Assembly: GCA_024405875.1 (NCBI GenBank)
Contig: JAKSOA010000022.1
Span: 1-34,323, forward strand
Direction: 5' to 3'
Length of the DNA: 34,323 nt
Origin: Paludibacteraceae bacterium
GTDB lineage: Bacteria > Bacteroidota > Bacteroidia > Bacteroidales > Paludibacteraceae
Below the pieces are notes generated by a model. The model was not told the DNA's origin. It saw nothing but the letters and a program-made list of their open reading frames with translations, and searched no databases. This document shows positions 14,243 through 25,131 of the stretch, piece after piece (position 1 is the first letter of the stretch; every line of letters begins with the position of its first letter). The translations under genes were made by a program, and so were the position numbers.

Positions 14243-17047
14243 ATGTTAAAATCACTTGCAAAACACTTCATAACGCAGGATATCAGCAACTACTGCTTTG
14301 TGTTCCCAAACCGCCGTGCCGGACTCTTTTTCAGGGAGTACTTGAAAGAGGTGGCTACGAAAACATTCATAACGCCTGCAATTACCACGATTGAGGATAT
14401 TTTCCAGCTGTACAGCAAACTAAAAAGCGCTGACCAACTTACACTTATCTTCAATCTGTACACAGCATATACAAATGTTATGAGTGCAAACGGAAAAACG
14501 GCAGAGAATTTTGAAGAGTTCATTCCGTTTGGACAGACACTGATTAGTGATTTTAATGATATTGACAATTACCTTATAGATACTGCCAAACTGCTGAGGA
14601 ATATTGATGAGCTACAACAGATGGATTCATCAGATGAATATTTGAATGATGAGCAGATTAAAGTGCTTAAAGAACTCTTCAACTATTCAGAGAAGGAGCA
14701 TATACACAAGTTTAAATCCACTTGGAATCTGCTTCTACCTATATATCAGGAATTTAAGAAAATTTTAAGCGAGCAGGGACTGGCATATCCAGGAATGCTG
14801 TGCCGCTCTGTTATTGAAGAGAGCAAGGGTGACATTAACACTGACTTTGACAAAATTGTATTTGTAGGGTTCAACGCTCTTGACAATGTTGAGAAAGCGC
14901 TGTTCAAGTCATTAGGAACAAAGGCCGATTTTTATTGGGACTATAATATCAAACCATATAATGAAGACCCGGATAATCTTGCCAACTTTTTCAAAGATGA
15001 AAATCTAAGACGTTTTAACAGCAAAGAGAAGGTTGATTATGAACCGTTACCGCAAACCACTCATTTTTACAACATAGTAACATCTTCTATGACCGCTCAA
15101 ACTATTGAGGCTCAGAAGATTATTAGAAGATTAAATGCAAATTCCACCGATACGGCCATAGTCCTACTTGATGAGAATATGCTGCTTCCTATGTTAATGG
15201 CGTTGCCACTGCAAAAAGATGACGCCGGCAGAATTAACGTGACAATGGGATATCCGATATCACATACAACGGTGGTTGAGTTCATAGAGAACTATTTTCT
15301 TTTGCAGAACAGTGCTGTTGAGACATCGGGGGAGGTGGAATTTTATCATAAACACGTACTCTCAATATTATCTCACTCATATATTCAGCACCTATGCACT
15401 TCGGCGGATAATATTACAGATGTGATTGACAACATTCTAAGAAATAACCAGATTATGGTTCCGGCAAGTGCCATATCTGAAAAATTGTCTTCAATAAATA
15501 TTGTGTCAGAGGTATTCAAGAAAGTTAAAGTTGATGAGTTACTGCAACAGACAACCAATATATTGAGACTTGTTACCCCTGACAATGATTATGAGAAGAA
15601 GTGTATTGAGCAAGTGCAACTATCTGTTGGAACAATAAACCAACTGTTTGATGATTTTCTTATTGCAAGTCAACTCTCCCCGATACGTATGTTGCAGATT
15701 ATCAAGCAATCCATATCAGGAGTGAGCGTATCATTTAAGGGAGAGCCTCTTAGCGGACTACAGATTATGGGAACTCTTGAAACCAGATGCCTCTCTTTCA
15801 AGAACATACTGTTCTTGTCATTCAATGAGGGCATATTCCCCAAGAGCGGCAAAAGCAACTCAATTATTCCATACAATATAAGAAAAAGTTACGGATTACC
15901 TACAACAGAGCATCAAGATGCCGTTTACGCATATAACTTCTACCGCTTGGTGGCACACGCTGAGAATGTATATCTTATATCAGACAGCCGTACTGACAAT
16001 ATGCGCAGCGGAGAGCCAAGCCGTTATTTGAATCAGTTGAAATACATATACAACGCCAACATAACAAACAAAGTTATTACAGGTGATATTAAGATTGAAA
16101 AAGAGAACTCTGAGATTCAGAAACCTGCCGATTTTGCTCAAAAACTACTGAACGGCACTATAAAATTATCACCAAGCAGCCTTAACACATACTGTAGTTG
16201 CCCATTCCGTTTCTACCTGCAACAATATTTAGGTATATCAGAGAGTGATGAGGTTACAGAGATTATGGAAGAGAGTGACTTTGGCAGCGTATTTCATAAA
16301 GCGATGGAACTTCTCTACACTGAATTGAAGAGAGATTTTGGCGGCAGTGAGTTTACAGCGGAAATGCTAAGGACTCTGAAATCAACTCCGCATAAAATTG
16401 ACGATGCTATTACAAGAGCCTTCAATGAGCTCTATTTCCATAATAATACCGAACCATATAAGGAACTTAATGGCGTAAATTACCTTAACGCACAGGTAAT
16501 AAAGCACTATATAAACTCAACTCTTGATGAAGACATAAGAATTGCGCCATTTTCATTAAAACAGTGCGAATATAAATGCGAAGCACAATACTCAAATAAA
16601 AATAATACACTATTCGCAAATAAATCAATAACAATTAAAGGTTCTATAGACCGCATAGATGCTTTTACCCACCCCGGTGACAAAAAAGTACATCTGCGTC
16701 TTCTTGACTATAAGACAGGTAAGGTTAAATGTGTGTTCAAACCTGACAAGCCAAGAAATGATGATGGTGCGGCGGCAAGACAGTTGTTTCTCTACAGATA
16801 TATGATAGAGAATGACAAAAATTTTAAAGAGCCGTTTAATGCTGTGGATTTAAGGATTTATGGTGTAGGAGCACTCGGCAAGCCAGGAGGTGAGACTGAT
16901 AAAGACCTGACAGATGAAAAATATAATGAGTTCCTCCCTATTCTTGACAATATTTTGTCAGAGATGATTAATATGGAGGAACCCATTAAAAAGGATTATA
17001 GCAAATGCAAATACTGTGCACTTACAGATATTTGCAAAAGGATATGA
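14243..17047 (+). CDS. AddB-like PD-(D/E)XK nuclease with 4Fe-4S cysteines
   Basis: This 934-residue protein resembles the AddB/RecB-type nuclease subunits that process double-strand breaks. The start at 14243 follows a -7 box directly; the longer reading frame would begin inside the promoter. The N-terminal ~600 residues are helicase-like but lack a Walker A (FVFPNRRAGLFFREYL at that place), so this part is probably structural. The nuclease domain starts with SPSSLNTYCSCPFRFYLQQ. The catalytic motif is D803/D806, then LLDYKTG with Asp822 and Lys824. Cys653, Cys922, Cys925 and Cys931 match the AddB iron-sulfur ligands, with the last three at the same spacing (3 and 6). No AddA/UvrD helicase gene is adjacent in the window. 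The stop codon directly abuts the stop of the convergent TPR gene. Confidence 0.88.
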   Translation: MLKSLAKHFITQDISNYCFVFPNRRAGLFFREYLKEVATKTFITPAITTIEDIFQLYSKLKSADQLTLIFNLYTAYTNVMSANGKTAENFEEFIPFGQTLISDFNDIDNYLIDTAKLLRNIDELQQMDSSDEYLNDEQIKVLKELFNYSEKEHIHKFKSTWNLLLPIYQEFKKILSEQGLAYPGMLCRSVIEESKGDINTDFDKIVFVGFNALDNVEKALFKSLGTKADFYWDYNIKPYNEDPDNLANFFKDENLRRFNSKEKVDYEPLPQTTHFYNIVTSSMTAQTIEAQKIIRRLNANSTDTAIVLLDENMLLPMLMALPLQKDDAGRINVTMGYPISHTTVVEFIENYFLLQNSAVETSGEVEFYHKHVLSILSHSYIQHLCTSADNITDVIDNILRNNQIMVPASAISEKLSSINIVSEVFKKVKVDELLQQTTNILRLVTPDNDYEKKCIEQVQLSVGTINQLFDDFLIASQLSPIRMLQIIKQSISGVSVSFKGEPLSGLQIMGTLETRCLSFKNILFLSFNEGIFPKSGKSNSIIPYNIRKSYGLPTTEHQDAVYAYNFYRLVAHAENVYLISDSRTDNMRSGEPSRYLNQLKYIYNANITNKVITGDIKIEKENSEIQKPADFAQKLLNGTIKLSPSSLNTYCSCPFRFYLQQYLGISESDEVTEIMEESDFGSVFHKAMELLYTELKRDFGGSEFTAEMLRTLKSTPHKIDDAITRAFNELYFHNNTEPYKELNGVNYLNAQVIKHYINSTLDEDIRIAPFSLKQCEYKCEAQYSNKNNTLFANKSITIKGSIDRIDAFTHPGDKKVHLRLLDYKTGKVKCVFKPDKPRNDDGAAARQLFLYRYMIENDKNFKEPFNAVDLRIYGVGALGKPGGETDKDLTDEKYNEFLPILDNILSEMINMEEPIKKDYSKCKYCALTDICKRI

Positions 17048-18295
17048 TTACTGAATAACTTTAAGTTCAGCGTCAATTGCCTGATATTCAGGGCTGCTTG
17101 CTCCCTTTGTTTGCATATACAAAGTCTTCATTGTTTGCAGCATAACCTCATAATTGCCATCGTCTGATTTCATTTGTTTCTTTGCATCCTCAAAATACTT
17201 TAAGGCCTTGCTGTAACAATCTTTAGATTTCAGCATTGCAGCGTTATATGCGTTGTTATCCTCTAATAACGATGCTTCATCTTGAATGCTACCGCCCTCC
17301 ATAGTCCAGCATTTACCAAGCATATAAAGAGATTTTGCGCTTTCTCCACTTTGAGATACAGCGGCATTAATCACCTCTTTTGCCTTGTCAAACTGTTTTA
17401 GTTGTATTAAAAGTTCTGCTTTTACATTAATATATTCAAGATTTGTAGGGTCTTTTGCTATCACCTTGTCAACATACTCCAATGCTGATTTGTAATCTCC
17501 TGATGAGAGGTAATAGTTTACAAGACTGCCAATAAAGAACTGACTTGATGGATAAGCCTCCAAACCATCTTGAAGTGCTTTCAAATAGTTAACAGAGTCA
17601 TTTAATGCGTTATATGTGCTTGCAATCTGCTCATAAACACCCTGTTTGTCAGCGTAGTTGCTTTGTGTAAGTTCCTTTAACAATACAAGTGCTTTTTGTG
17701 GTTGCTCTCCATAGAGGGCAGAGAGGGCGGCGTAATACTTAACCTCATTATATGTAGAGTCAATCTTAATTTTATCCTTTGCCTCAAACATAGGATTATC
17801 CACAATAAGGTTATAGTCATTAAGTATCTCGTATGACTTCTCGTATGAACGGTTCTGAAGCAAAGTAACTCCAGTGGCGTAATAGACCACAAGCATCTCC
17901 TTGAAATCACCCTTTATATTCTTTCTCTGTGTATATTTAGGGTTACCCTTCTTATCAAGAACCTTACCGTCAAGAGCGTCAGCCTGAATGTAGTTGTTAT
18001 ACATCTCTGACAATCCTGCGTAAAGAACATCAGCGTCAGGTGTCTGATTCAAATAACGCTTATTCCACTCATTATTGGCAAGTGTGTAACCAATACGTCC
18101 TGCCACATACCAAGTCTTTGGTTCTGAGGCGGTTGTCTCATCAACTTTAGCCTCCGCAATAGCGGCACGGGCCTCGTCATAATTAACTGGATCCATATAC
18201 AAAGCGCTACTTGCCTTGCTTACATTGGATTTTTGAGCAAATACCATACACCCCGATGTTAGAAGTGCGGCAAATAAAAACAAACTTTTCTTCAT
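17048..18295 (-). CDS. Exported tetratricopeptide-repeat protein
   Basis: The 415-residue protein begins with a signal peptide (MKKSLFLFAALLTSGCMVFAQ). Cleavage after FA before Gln is likely; LTSGC is a weak alternative lipobox. The rest is helical with TPR-like repeats, clearest at about residues 235-320 (QFFIGSLVNYYLSSGDYKSALEYVDKVIAKDPTNLEY, and LIQLKQFDKAKEVINAAV). TPR proteins are scaffolds for protein contacts; no enzyme motif is seen. The gene lies 48 nt downstream of gyrA on the same strand, with a TTAACTTT-type repeat between them, and may be read from the gyrA transcript. Its partner is unknown. Confidence 0.85.
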   Translation of the reverse strand: MKKSLFLFAALLTSGCMVFAQKSNVSKASSALYMDPVNYDEARAAIAEAKVDETTASEPKTWYVAGRIGYTLANNEWNKRYLNQTPDADVLYAGLSEMYNNYIQADALDGKVLDKKGNPKYTQRKNIKGDFKEMLVVYYATGVTLLQNRSYEKSYEILNDYNLIVDNPMFEAKDKIKIDSTYNEVKYYAALSALYGEQPQKALVLLKELTQSNYADKQGVYEQIASTYNALNDSVNYLKALQDGLEAYPSSQFFIGSLVNYYLSSGDYKSALEYVDKVIAKDPTNLEYINVKAELLIQLKQFDKAKEVINAAVSQSGESAKSLYMLGKCWTMEGGSIQDEASLLEDNNAYNAAMLKSKDCYSKALKYFEDAKKQMKSDDGNYEVMLQTMKTLYMQTKGASSPEYQAIDAELKVIQ

Positions 18296-18314
18296 AATTT
18301 TGAACTTTAAACTT

Positions 18315-18342
18315 TTAACTTTTATTTTTTAACTTTTAACTA
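18315..18342. repeat. Second copy of the 28-bp TTAACTTT-type repeat
   Basis: Identical over 28 bases to 12172-12199. It lies between the gyrA stop (18344-18346) and the TPR gene. The flank 18302-18314 continues with related AACTTTAAAC sequence. Confidence 0.8.
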
Positions 18343-18343
18343 T

Positions 18344-20878
18344 TCACTCTTCTGTTACTCCCTCAATGTTATCAAACTCTTTCTTCGCCTCCTCAAGTTC
18401 TTCTGATACCTCATCTTCAAGTATCTCTTCCTCTTGGTAGCGGTCAACGGCACATATTGAGGCAATCTCATCCTCACGCTTCTCAAGGTTTATAAAGCGT
18501 ACACCCTGTGTGGCACGGCCTTGAACCCTCAATGACGCCACCTCAAATCTGATGGCTATACCTGATTTGTTAATAATCATAAGGTCATTCTCATCATTGA
18601 CGTTATGAATCGCCACAAGTTTACCTGTCTTCTCTGTAACATTGATAGTTTTCACACCTTTACCGCCACGATTGGTTATACGGTACTCATCAAGGTCAGA
18701 ACGTTTGCCGTAACCCTTCTCTGAAACAACAAGAATATTATCTGTTGTATCCTGAGGAACAGTAACCATTCCTACAACCTCATCATCGCCACCGTCAAGT
18801 GTCATACCACGCACACCGGTTGACATTCTACCCATCTCTCTAACCTTACTCTCATTAAAGCGTATGGCACGTCCGTTACGGTTTGCAATAATAACCTCAC
18901 TATTGCCATCGGTGAGTTTTACTTGTATAACCTTGTCGTCCTCACGTATGATAATTGCGTTCACACCATTCTGACGCGGGCGTGAGTATGCTTCAAGAAG
19001 TGTTTTCTTTACAATACCGTTCTTGGTACAGAACAACAGGCAGTGGCTCATATTAAATTCAGTGTCTTGCAACCCTTTAATCTTTATGAACGCTGTTATC
19101 TTGTCTTCTTTCTCAATGCTCAACATATTCTGAATGGCACGCCCCTTTGAGTTCTTTGTACCCTCTGGAATGTCATAAACCTTTAGCCAATAGCAACGTC
19201 CGCTCTGAGTGAAGAATAGCAGATAACTGTGCATTGACGCCTGATAAATATGCTCAATGAAATCCTCATCACGGCTGTCACTACCCTTTGAGCCCATACC
19301 ACCACGATTCTGGGCACGGTACTCTGTAAGCGGAGTACGCTTTATGTAGCCAAGATGTGAGATTGTTATAACCATCTCATCATCAGCATAGAAATCCTCT
19401 GGATTGAACTCTTCTGAGGCATATACAATCTCTGAGCGACGCTCATCGCCGTATTTATCTTTGACTGCTATAAGTTCCTCTTTTATAATCTGATATCTGC
19501 GACTCTCATTGGCAATTATATCCTTGTAATCCTCAATTGTAATAAGTAATTGGTCATATTCGGCTCTAAGTTCATCTTGTTTGAGACCTGTGAGTTGACC
19601 AAGTTTCATTTCAACAACAGCCTGTGCCTGAATCTCACTAAGTGAGAAACGCTGCATAAGAGCCTCTTTTGCCGCTGAAGGATTAGCGGAAGATTTAATA
19701 AGGTGAACAACCTCATCTATGTTGTCTGACGCTATTATAAGACCTTGCAGAATGTGGGCTCTCGCCTCCGCCTTTTCAAGCAGGAACTGTGTACGACGCA
19801 GAATAACCTCCAAACGGTGTTCCACAAAGTTCACAACAAGGTCACGCAGTGTGAGCAGTTTAGGTCTGCCCTTCACAAGCGCTATGTTGTTTATGCTGAA
19901 TGATGATTGCAGTGCGGTCTCCTTATACAGTTTGTTAAGCACTACGCTTGCGTTGGCGTCACGCTTAATCTCTATGACCAGACGCATACCCTCTGAACTT
20001 GTCTCATCGGTCACGCTTGATATGCCATCAATCTTCTTATCCTTGACAAGTTCGTGAATGTGCTTTTGCAGTTCCGCCTTATTAACCATATAAGGTATCT
20101 CTGTTACAATAAGGCGGTCGTGGTCTTTGTCTGACTCTATCTCAACCTTACTGCGTATAACCACCCTGCCACGTCCTGTAAGATAGGCGTCCTTAATGCC
20201 CTGATAACCGTAGATTATACCGCCTGTAGGAAAATCAGGAGCCTTAATGATGCGTATAAGTTCCTCATCCTCAATCTCTTTATTATCAATGTAGGCGACT
20301 ATTGCATCAACAGTGTCAGAGAGGTTGTGAGGAGCCATATTGGTAGCCATACCAACGGCTATACCTGTGGCACCGTTAATCAGAAGGTTAGGAATGGCGC
20401 AAGGAAGCACAGTCGGCTCTTTCAGGGTCTCATCAAAGTTACTAACCATATCAACAGTGTTCTTGTCAATATCATTAATCATCTCATTTGAGATTTTCTG
20501 AAGCCTTGCCTCAGTATAACGCATTGCCGCCGGTGAGTCACCGTCAACAGAACCGAAATTACCCTGACCCTCAACAAGCGGATAACGCAGTGACCACGGC
20601 TGTGCAAGATGCACAAGAGTACCGTATATGGATGAGTCACCGTGAGGGTGATATTTACCCATAACCTCACCCACTATTCTGGCACACTTCTTGGTTGGTT
20701 TGTCGTATGTGTTGCTGAGTTCATTCATTCCAAACAGCACACGCCTCTGAACAGGTTTCAAACCGTCTCTAACATCAGGCAACGCACGTGACACAATAAC
20801 TGACATAGAGTAATCTATATACGCCGTGCGCATCTCCTCCTCAATGTCCACTTTTACAATTCTTTCGTCTTCAATCAT
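18344..20878 (-). CDS. gyrA: DNA gyrase subunit A
   Basis: GyrA is the DNA-cleaving and rejoining subunit of gyrase. The 844-residue protein has the typical opening (residues 19-50: [28 protein letters not shown]) and catalytic Tyr121 ([10 protein letters not shown]). Its quinolone region reads [17 protein letters not shown]. The C-terminal beta-pinwheel begins around residue 500 and has a GyrA-box-like QNRGGMG. The tail is acidic ([21 protein letters not shown]). The residue equivalent to E. coli Ser83 is Ser82. The residue equivalent to E. coli Asp87 is Gly86 (codon 20621-20623). ParC is unlikely given the length and the GyrA box. The promoter is shared in a divergent region with clpC. Confidence 0.95.
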   Translation of the reverse strand: MIEDERIVKVDIEEEMRTAYIDYSMSVIVSRALPDVRDGLKPVQRRVLFGMNELSNTYDKPTKKCARIVGEVMGKYHPHGDSSIYGTLVHLAQPWSLRYPLVEGQGNFGSVDGDSPAAMRYTEARLQKISNEMINDIDKNTVDMVSNFDETLKEPTVLPCAIPNLLINGATGIAVGMATNMAPHNLSDTVDAIVAYIDNKEIEDEELIRIIKAPDFPTGGIIYGYQGIKDAYLTGRGRVVIRSKVEIESDKDHDRLIVTEIPYMVNKAELQKHIHELVKDKKIDGISSVTDETSSEGMRLVIEIKRDANASVVLNKLYKETALQSSFSINNIALVKGRPKLLTLRDLVVNFVEHRLEVILRRTQFLLEKAEARAHILQGLIIASDNIDEVVHLIKSSANPSAAKEALMQRFSLSEIQAQAVVEMKLGQLTGLKQDELRAEYDQLLITIEDYKDIIANESRRYQIIKEELIAVKDKYGDERRSEIVYASEEFNPEDFYADDEMVITISHLGYIKRTPLTEYRAQNRGGMGSKGSDSRDEDFIEHIYQASMHSYLLFFTQSGRCYWLKVYDIPEGTKNSKGRAIQNMLSIEKEDKITAFIKIKGLQDTEFNMSHCLLFCTKNGIVKKTLLEAYSRPRQNGVNAIIIREDDKVIQVKLTDGNSEVIIANRNGRAIRFNESKVREMGRMSTGVRGMTLDGGDDEVVGMVTVPQDTTDNILVVSEKGYGKRSDLDEYRITNRGGKGVKTINVTEKTGKLVAIHNVNDENDLMIINKSGIAIRFEVASLRVQGRATQGVRFINLEKREDEIASICAVDRYQEEEILEDEVSEELEEAKKEFDNIEGVTEE

Positions 20879-20953
20879 CGTTGAAATTATATTAGTTTAT
20901 ACTACTCACAAAAGGTGAACAGAGAATCCAATCACCTTTATCTCTAAAACATA

Positions 20954-20961
20954 CAAAGATA
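20954..20961 (-). promoter_or_regulatory. -7 box (TATCTTTG) of gyrA
   Basis: TATCTTTG on the minus strand fits TAnnTTTG and lies 75 nt before the gyrA ATG. No exact TTTG is seen at -33. The divergent clpC promoter must lie between here and 21060; AATATTTG at 21027-21034 (+) is the nearest candidate but departs from consensus. Confidence 0.6.
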
Positions 20962-21073
20962 GTAATTTTAATTGAAAATTGGAAATTGAAAGTTGATAGT
21001 TTTTCAAGTTTTTCAAGTTTGGCACAATATTTGCAGAAAATATATTAATTTTACACTCAATAAATACCTTAAT

Positions 21074-23590
21074 ATGGAAAAAGAGTATTCAAATGACGTA
21101 CAGAATATAATAAGATATTCTAAAGAGGAGGCGATGAGGCTTGGGAATGACTATGTAGGACCGGAGCACCTTATGCTTGCCATAATACGTTCCGGAGAGG
21201 CGACTCCCGCCTATAAGATACTGAGTGACAATATGCACATTGATATGAACGGGCTCAAAAAGAAGATTGAGCAGCGCATTAAGACCAACAAAGACACTTA
21301 CGGGCAGAAACTCTCCACGCTCTCATCAACTGAGCGTATAATGAAATTCTCACACCTTGAGGCACGTAACAGTGACACCATTGAATCACAACACATTCTG
21401 CTTGCCATTCTCAAGGAGAACGCAAACCTTGCCACTGAGTTGCTCTCACCAGAGGGCGCCACGTATGATAAACTGCGTGCCATAATATTCCCTACTGAAG
21501 CGGCGTCAATTGAGAAAGCCACGGTAATAAGTGACATCTATGACTCAAAAGACCAGAATGACAATGGCTCAAATGATGATGATGACGATGATGAGGATTT
21601 CACCAAGACTGTCAAAAAATCAGGAAAAAACTCAAAGACACCTGCGTTGGACCACTTTGGCACAGATATTACCAAAGCGGCGTCAGAGGGCAAACTTGAC
21701 CCTACCGTAGGCAGGGAGAAGGAGATTGAGCGCATAGCCCAGATTCTAAGCCGTCGTAAGAAGAATAACCCGGTGCTTATAGGTGAGCCTGGCGTTGGCA
21801 AGTCAGCCATCGTGGAAGGTCTTGCAACTCAAATAGTTGAGTATAAGGCACCGCACATTCTTTGCAACAAGAGAATAATATCACTTGATATGGCTTCAAT
21901 GGTTGCGGGCACAAAGTACCGCGGACAGTTTGAGGAGCGTCTGAAGGCTGTAATCAAGGAACTTGAGGATAACCCCGACATCATTCTCTTCATTGATGAA
22001 ATCCACACCATAATAGGAGCGGGAGGCACAGCAGGGTCACTTGACGCCGCCAATATGATGAAACCTGCGCTCTCAAGAGGCAGGATTCAGTGTATAGGCG
22101 CCACCACCCTTGATGAGTACCACAAGAGCATTGAGAAGGACGGAGCCCTTGAGCGTCGCTTCCAGAAAGTCATTGTAAAGCCTACATCGGAAGATGAGAC
22201 ACTGACAATTTTGCAGAACATTAAGGAGCGTTATGAGGCTCACCATAATGTAAGATATACCCAAGAGGCACTTGAGGCTTGTGTGAAACTCGCTTCCAGA
22301 TACCTTACAGACCGCCAGTTCCCCGACAAGGCTATTGACGCAATGGACGAGGCGGGAGCCAAGGCTCACATATCCAACACCTCTGTACCTCAGAACATTA
22401 AGGACATTGAGAAAAAGATTACGGAACTTGACGCCCTAAAACTTGAGGCGGTACACAATGAGGATTTCTACCTTGCCAATAAATACAAGGATGAGTCTGC
22501 CGAATTGTCAGTCCAACTGCAGAAGGCACAAAAGGAGTGGAGCAAACAAGATGAGGAGAACGCAGTAACAGTTGACGCCAATGACATAGCACGTGTTGTG
22601 TCACTCATATCAGGTGTGCCTGTTCAGAAAGTTGAGGAGACTGAGTTCACCAAACTACGTAAGATGAACGGCATACTCAAGAGCCAGGTAATAGGTCAGG
22701 ACCGTGCCATAGACTCAATCTGCCGCAGCATTCTACGTAACCGTGTAGGTCTCAAAGACCCTAACCGCCCTATCGGCTCTTTCATTTTCTTAGGACCGAC
22801 AGGTGTGGGGAAAACCTACCTCACCAAGATGCTGAGTGAATATATGTTCAACTCAAAAGATGCCATCATACGCATTGATATGAGTGAGTATATGGAGAAA
22901 TTCAGCGTCTCTAGGCTTATAGGAGCGCCTCCGGGCTACGTAGGCTATGAAGAAGGCGGCCAACTTACAGAGAAAGTAAGGCGTAACCCCTACTCCATAA
23001 TTCTCTTTGATGAGATTGAGAAGGCTCACCCCGATGTCTTCAATCTGCTGTTGCAGGTGCTTGATGAGGGTCGCCTTACAGACAGTGACGGACGCAGCGT
23101 TGATTTCAAAAACACAATAATTGTAATGACCTCAAACGCCGGCACACGCCAACTCAAGGAGTTCGGGCAAGGCGTAGGTTTTGCCACATCGGCACGTACG
23201 CTTGACACCAAATACAGTGATGGCATTATTAAGAAGGCGTTGCAAAAGACATTCTCTCCTGAGTTTCTGAACCGTATAGATGAGATTGTAATCTTTGACT
23301 CTCTGCAAAAAGAGTCAATTTCAAAGATTATTGACATTGAACTTGGCAAGGTTCTCAGCCGTATAGCAAACCTCGGCATCAAGATTGAGATTACAGATGC
23401 CGCAAAAGAGCAGATGATTAAGGAGGGTTATGACATACAATATGGCGCACGCCCTATGAAACGCACCATACAGAAGTATGTTGAGGATAATGTGGCTGAA
23501 CTTATAGTCAACTCTGACAATGCAGACTTTCACGGTCGCACAATCAAGATTGATAGTGTTGATGGTGCTATAAAAGCACTGTTATCTTAA
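21074..23590 (+). CDS. clpC: ATP-dependent Clp protease ATPase subunit ClpC
   Basis: ClpC unfolds proteins and feeds them to ClpP. The start at 21074 ([10 protein letters not shown], 838 residues) is preferred over the in-frame ATG at 20993, which lies in promoter-like DNA. The domains are a double Clp-N repeat (about 1-150), an acidic linker with a run of Asp (about 168-185), and AAA-1 with Walker A GEPGVGKS (237-244) and Walker [11 protein letters not shown] middle region with UVR-like helices (about 435-500) follows, then AAA-2 with Walker A GPTGVGKT (574-581) and [10 protein letters not shown]. Val701-Gly702-Phe703 (GQGVGFAT) is the loop that docks on ClpP, which separates it from ClpB. 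No clpP is in the window. It is convergent with dapA, 22 nt apart. Confidence 0.93.
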   Translation: MEKEYSNDVQNIIRYSKEEAMRLGNDYVGPEHLMLAIIRSGEATPAYKILSDNMHIDMNGLKKKIEQRIKTNKDTYGQKLSTLSSTERIMKFSHLEARNSDTIESQHILLAILKENANLATELLSPEGATYDKLRAIIFPTEAASIEKATVISDIYDSKDQNDNGSNDDDDDDEDFTKTVKKSGKNSKTPALDHFGTDITKAASEGKLDPTVGREKEIERIAQILSRRKKNNPVLIGEPGVGKSAIVEGLATQIVEYKAPHILCNKRIISLDMASMVAGTKYRGQFEERLKAVIKELEDNPDIILFIDEIHTIIGAGGTAGSLDAANMMKPALSRGRIQCIGATTLDEYHKSIEKDGALERRFQKVIVKPTSEDETLTILQNIKERYEAHHNVRYTQEALEACVKLASRYLTDRQFPDKAIDAMDEAGAKAHISNTSVPQNIKDIEKKITELDALKLEAVHNEDFYLANKYKDESAELSVQLQKAQKEWSKQDEENAVTVDANDIARVVSLISGVPVQKVEETEFTKLRKMNGILKSQVIGQDRAIDSICRSILRNRVGLKDPNRPIGSFIFLGPTGVGKTYLTKMLSEYMFNSKDAIIRIDMSEYMEKFSVSRLIGAPPGYVGYEEGGQLTEKVRRNPYSIILFDEIEKAHPDVFNLLLQVLDEGRLTDSDGRSVDFKNTIIVMTSNAGTRQLKEFGQGVGFATSARTLDTKYSDGIIKKALQKTFSPEFLNRIDEIVIFDSLQKESISKIIDIELGKVLSRIANLGIKIEITDAAKEQMIKEGYDIQYGARPMKRTIQKYVEDNVAELIVNSDNADFHGRTIKIDSVDGAIKALLS

Positions 23591-23612
23591 GGCAAGCAGT
23601 CTGCCGTTGTCA

Positions 23613-24491
23613 TTACAATTCCTTCAGAACCTGTGCTATCTTCTGGTATGTGGTAATTGTAGTCGGGACAAGCGGTAAGCGTAACTTGTTCTCAATCATA
23701 CCCATAGCGTTAAGCATACTCTTAACTCCGGCTGGGTTGCCGTCAACAAAGAGCAGGCTGAAGAGTTCCGTAAACTTGTGGTGAATGCCGCGGGCGTTCT
23801 CATAATCACCGGCAAGAGCAAGGCGTACCATTCTGCTAAACTCCTTTGGGAAGGCGTTTCCAATGACAGATATAACGCCAGAAGCACCTTGAGTTATAAG
23901 AGGGAATGCAATGCCGTCATCACCTGATATTACAAGGAAATCCTTGGGCTTGTTCTTCATAATGTACTCTATCTGCTCCATTTTACCTGAAGCCTCTTTT
24001 ATGGCGATTATGTTTTTGAAGTCACGGGCAAGACGCAGTGTTGTCTCACCTGTCATATTAGTACCTGTTCTGCCTGGTACGTTATATAGGACAATAGGTA
24101 CCGGTGATGCCTCTGCAATAGCCTTATAGTGTTGGTATATACCCTCTTGTGATGGTTTGTTGTAGTAAGGGACTACAGAGAGTATGGCATCTACGCCTTT
24201 GAAATTACCTGTTTTAAGTTGCTCTACAATAGCCATTGTATTATTGCCTCCAAGACCAAGGACAACGGGTATTTTCCCGCCTATCTTGCCTATGACCAAC
24301 TCCATAATCTTCTGTTTCTCATCTTCTGAGAGAGTCGGGGTCTCAGCTGTTGTGCCAAGCACAACCATATAATCAATGTCATTTTTAATCTGATAGTCAA
24401 CAAGTGACGCAAGTGCGTCATAGTCAACAGAACCATCAGTTTTAAAAGGGGTTATAAGGGCAACCCCCATTCCTTGTAAATTAACCATCAC
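23613..24491 (-). CDS. dapA: 4-hydroxy-tetrahydrodipicolinate synthase
   Basis: DapA condenses pyruvate with aspartate semialdehyde, the first step of the diaminopimelate/lysine branch. The 292-residue product has GTTAE at 46-50, Tyr136 (LYNVPGRTG) with Arg141, and Schiff-base Lys165 (IAIKEASG). Numbers drop by one if the second Met (24488) is the start; the sequence does not decide between the two adjacent ATGs. It is the last gene of a minus-strand run ligA, DUF6913 gene, dapA, but has its own TAnnTTTG box, so it may also be transcribed alone. Confidence 0.95.
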   Translation of the reverse strand: MMVNLQGMGVALITPFKTDGSVDYDALASLVDYQIKNDIDYMVVLGTTAETPTLSEDEKQKIMELVIGKIGGKIPVVLGLGGNNTMAIVEQLKTGNFKGVDAILSVVPYYNKPSQEGIYQHYKAIAEASPVPIVLYNVPGRTGTNMTGETTLRLARDFKNIIAIKEASGKMEQIEYIMKNKPKDFLVISGDDGIAFPLITQGASGVISVIGNAFPKEFSRMVRLALAGDYENARGIHHKFTELFSLLFVDGNPAGVKSMLNAMGMIENKLRLPLVPTTITTYQKIAQVLKEL

Positions 24492-24513
24492 AAATATGCT
24501 TTTTTGCGAGCCA

Positions 24514-24521
24514 CAAAGTTA
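24514..24521 (-). promoter_or_regulatory. -7 box (TAACTTTG) of dapA
   Basis: TAACTTTG on the minus strand fits the consensus and lies 22 nt before the dapA ATG. Nineteen bases upstream is ATTG, a partial -33 box. The upstream DNA is the 7-bp repeat array 24528-24562, so changes in array length would shift what lies at -33. Confidence 0.6.
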
Positions 24522-24527
24522 ATAAAT

Positions 24528-24562
24528 AATTAGTAATTAGCAATTAGTAATTAGTAATTAAC
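24528..24562. repeat. 7-bp tandem repeat (AATTAGY), 5 units, before dapA
   Basis: Units on the plus strand are AATTAGT, AATTAGC, AATTAGT, AATTAGT, AATTAAC without gaps. The array lies between the DUF6913 gene stop (24565) and the dapA -7 box. Confidence 0.85.
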
Positions 24563-24564
24563 TT

Positions 24565-25122
24565 TCAATTCTTATTAATTACTTCCAAATAGTTAATTAT
24601 CTGCTTATAGACACCTAAAGGGAATGAGGTGTCATCTGATGGCTTGAAAAGAAAATTATAGCGGGCACCCTGCTCGTCACGCTGTACGGCAATCTTAAAT
24701 TTTGCGTGAGAGTATTGTGCAAGATATTCCAATGGCCAGCAGGTTACAGGACTGAGGTTTATGAGGGCGTCAGCATCGTCCATCATAAAATCAGTATATG
24801 TACGTTCATCGGGGCTATATGTCCATTTTGAGAAGTTCTCATTTGTCACCGATGTCATATTAACACGCTTTGTCTCATTAAGGGAATTATCAACAAAGAA
24901 TGTCAGTTCACATTTTATGCCACGCAGCCTCAAATCCTCAAGTATAGCATACATATCAGCATAATGCTTTTTTGCATCAATATCTAAAGGCTCATTCAAA
25001 TAATAAAGAAGCGTCAGACTCTTAATCTTTGACAAATTTAGAAACTTATGCTCCTCTATCTGTGCTATTTTCTGCAAATTCCGCTTTGCGAGAAATACTT
25101 TTATGTTATCTATTATTTCCAT
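24565..25122 (-). CDS. DUF6913-like protein (conserved Bacteroidota unknown)
   Basis: This 185-residue protein has no signal peptide or membrane segment. Features include a basic helical N-terminus (FLAKRNLQKIAQIEEHKFLN), then an alternating alpha/beta core (LTLLYYLNEPLD, KCELTFFVDNS, DDADALINLSPVTCWPLEYL, FKIAVQRDEQGARYNFLFKP). I assign it to DUF6913 from memory of its sequence and of its position between ligA and dapA, which recurs in Bacteroidales. The function is unknown. Conserved linkage to ligA and dapA may just reflect operon heritage. It ends in TGA followed by a 7-bp repeat array. Confidence 0.75.
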   Translation of the reverse strand: MEIIDNIKVFLAKRNLQKIAQIEEHKFLNLSKIKSLTLLYYLNEPLDIDAKKHYADMYAILEDLRLRGIKCELTFFVDNSLNETKRVNMTSVTNENFSKWTYSPDERTYTDFMMDDADALINLSPVTCWPLEYLAQYSHAKFKIAVQRDEQGARYNFLFKPSDDTSFPLGVYKQIINYLEVINKN

Positions 25123-25131
25123 AATTATAAT

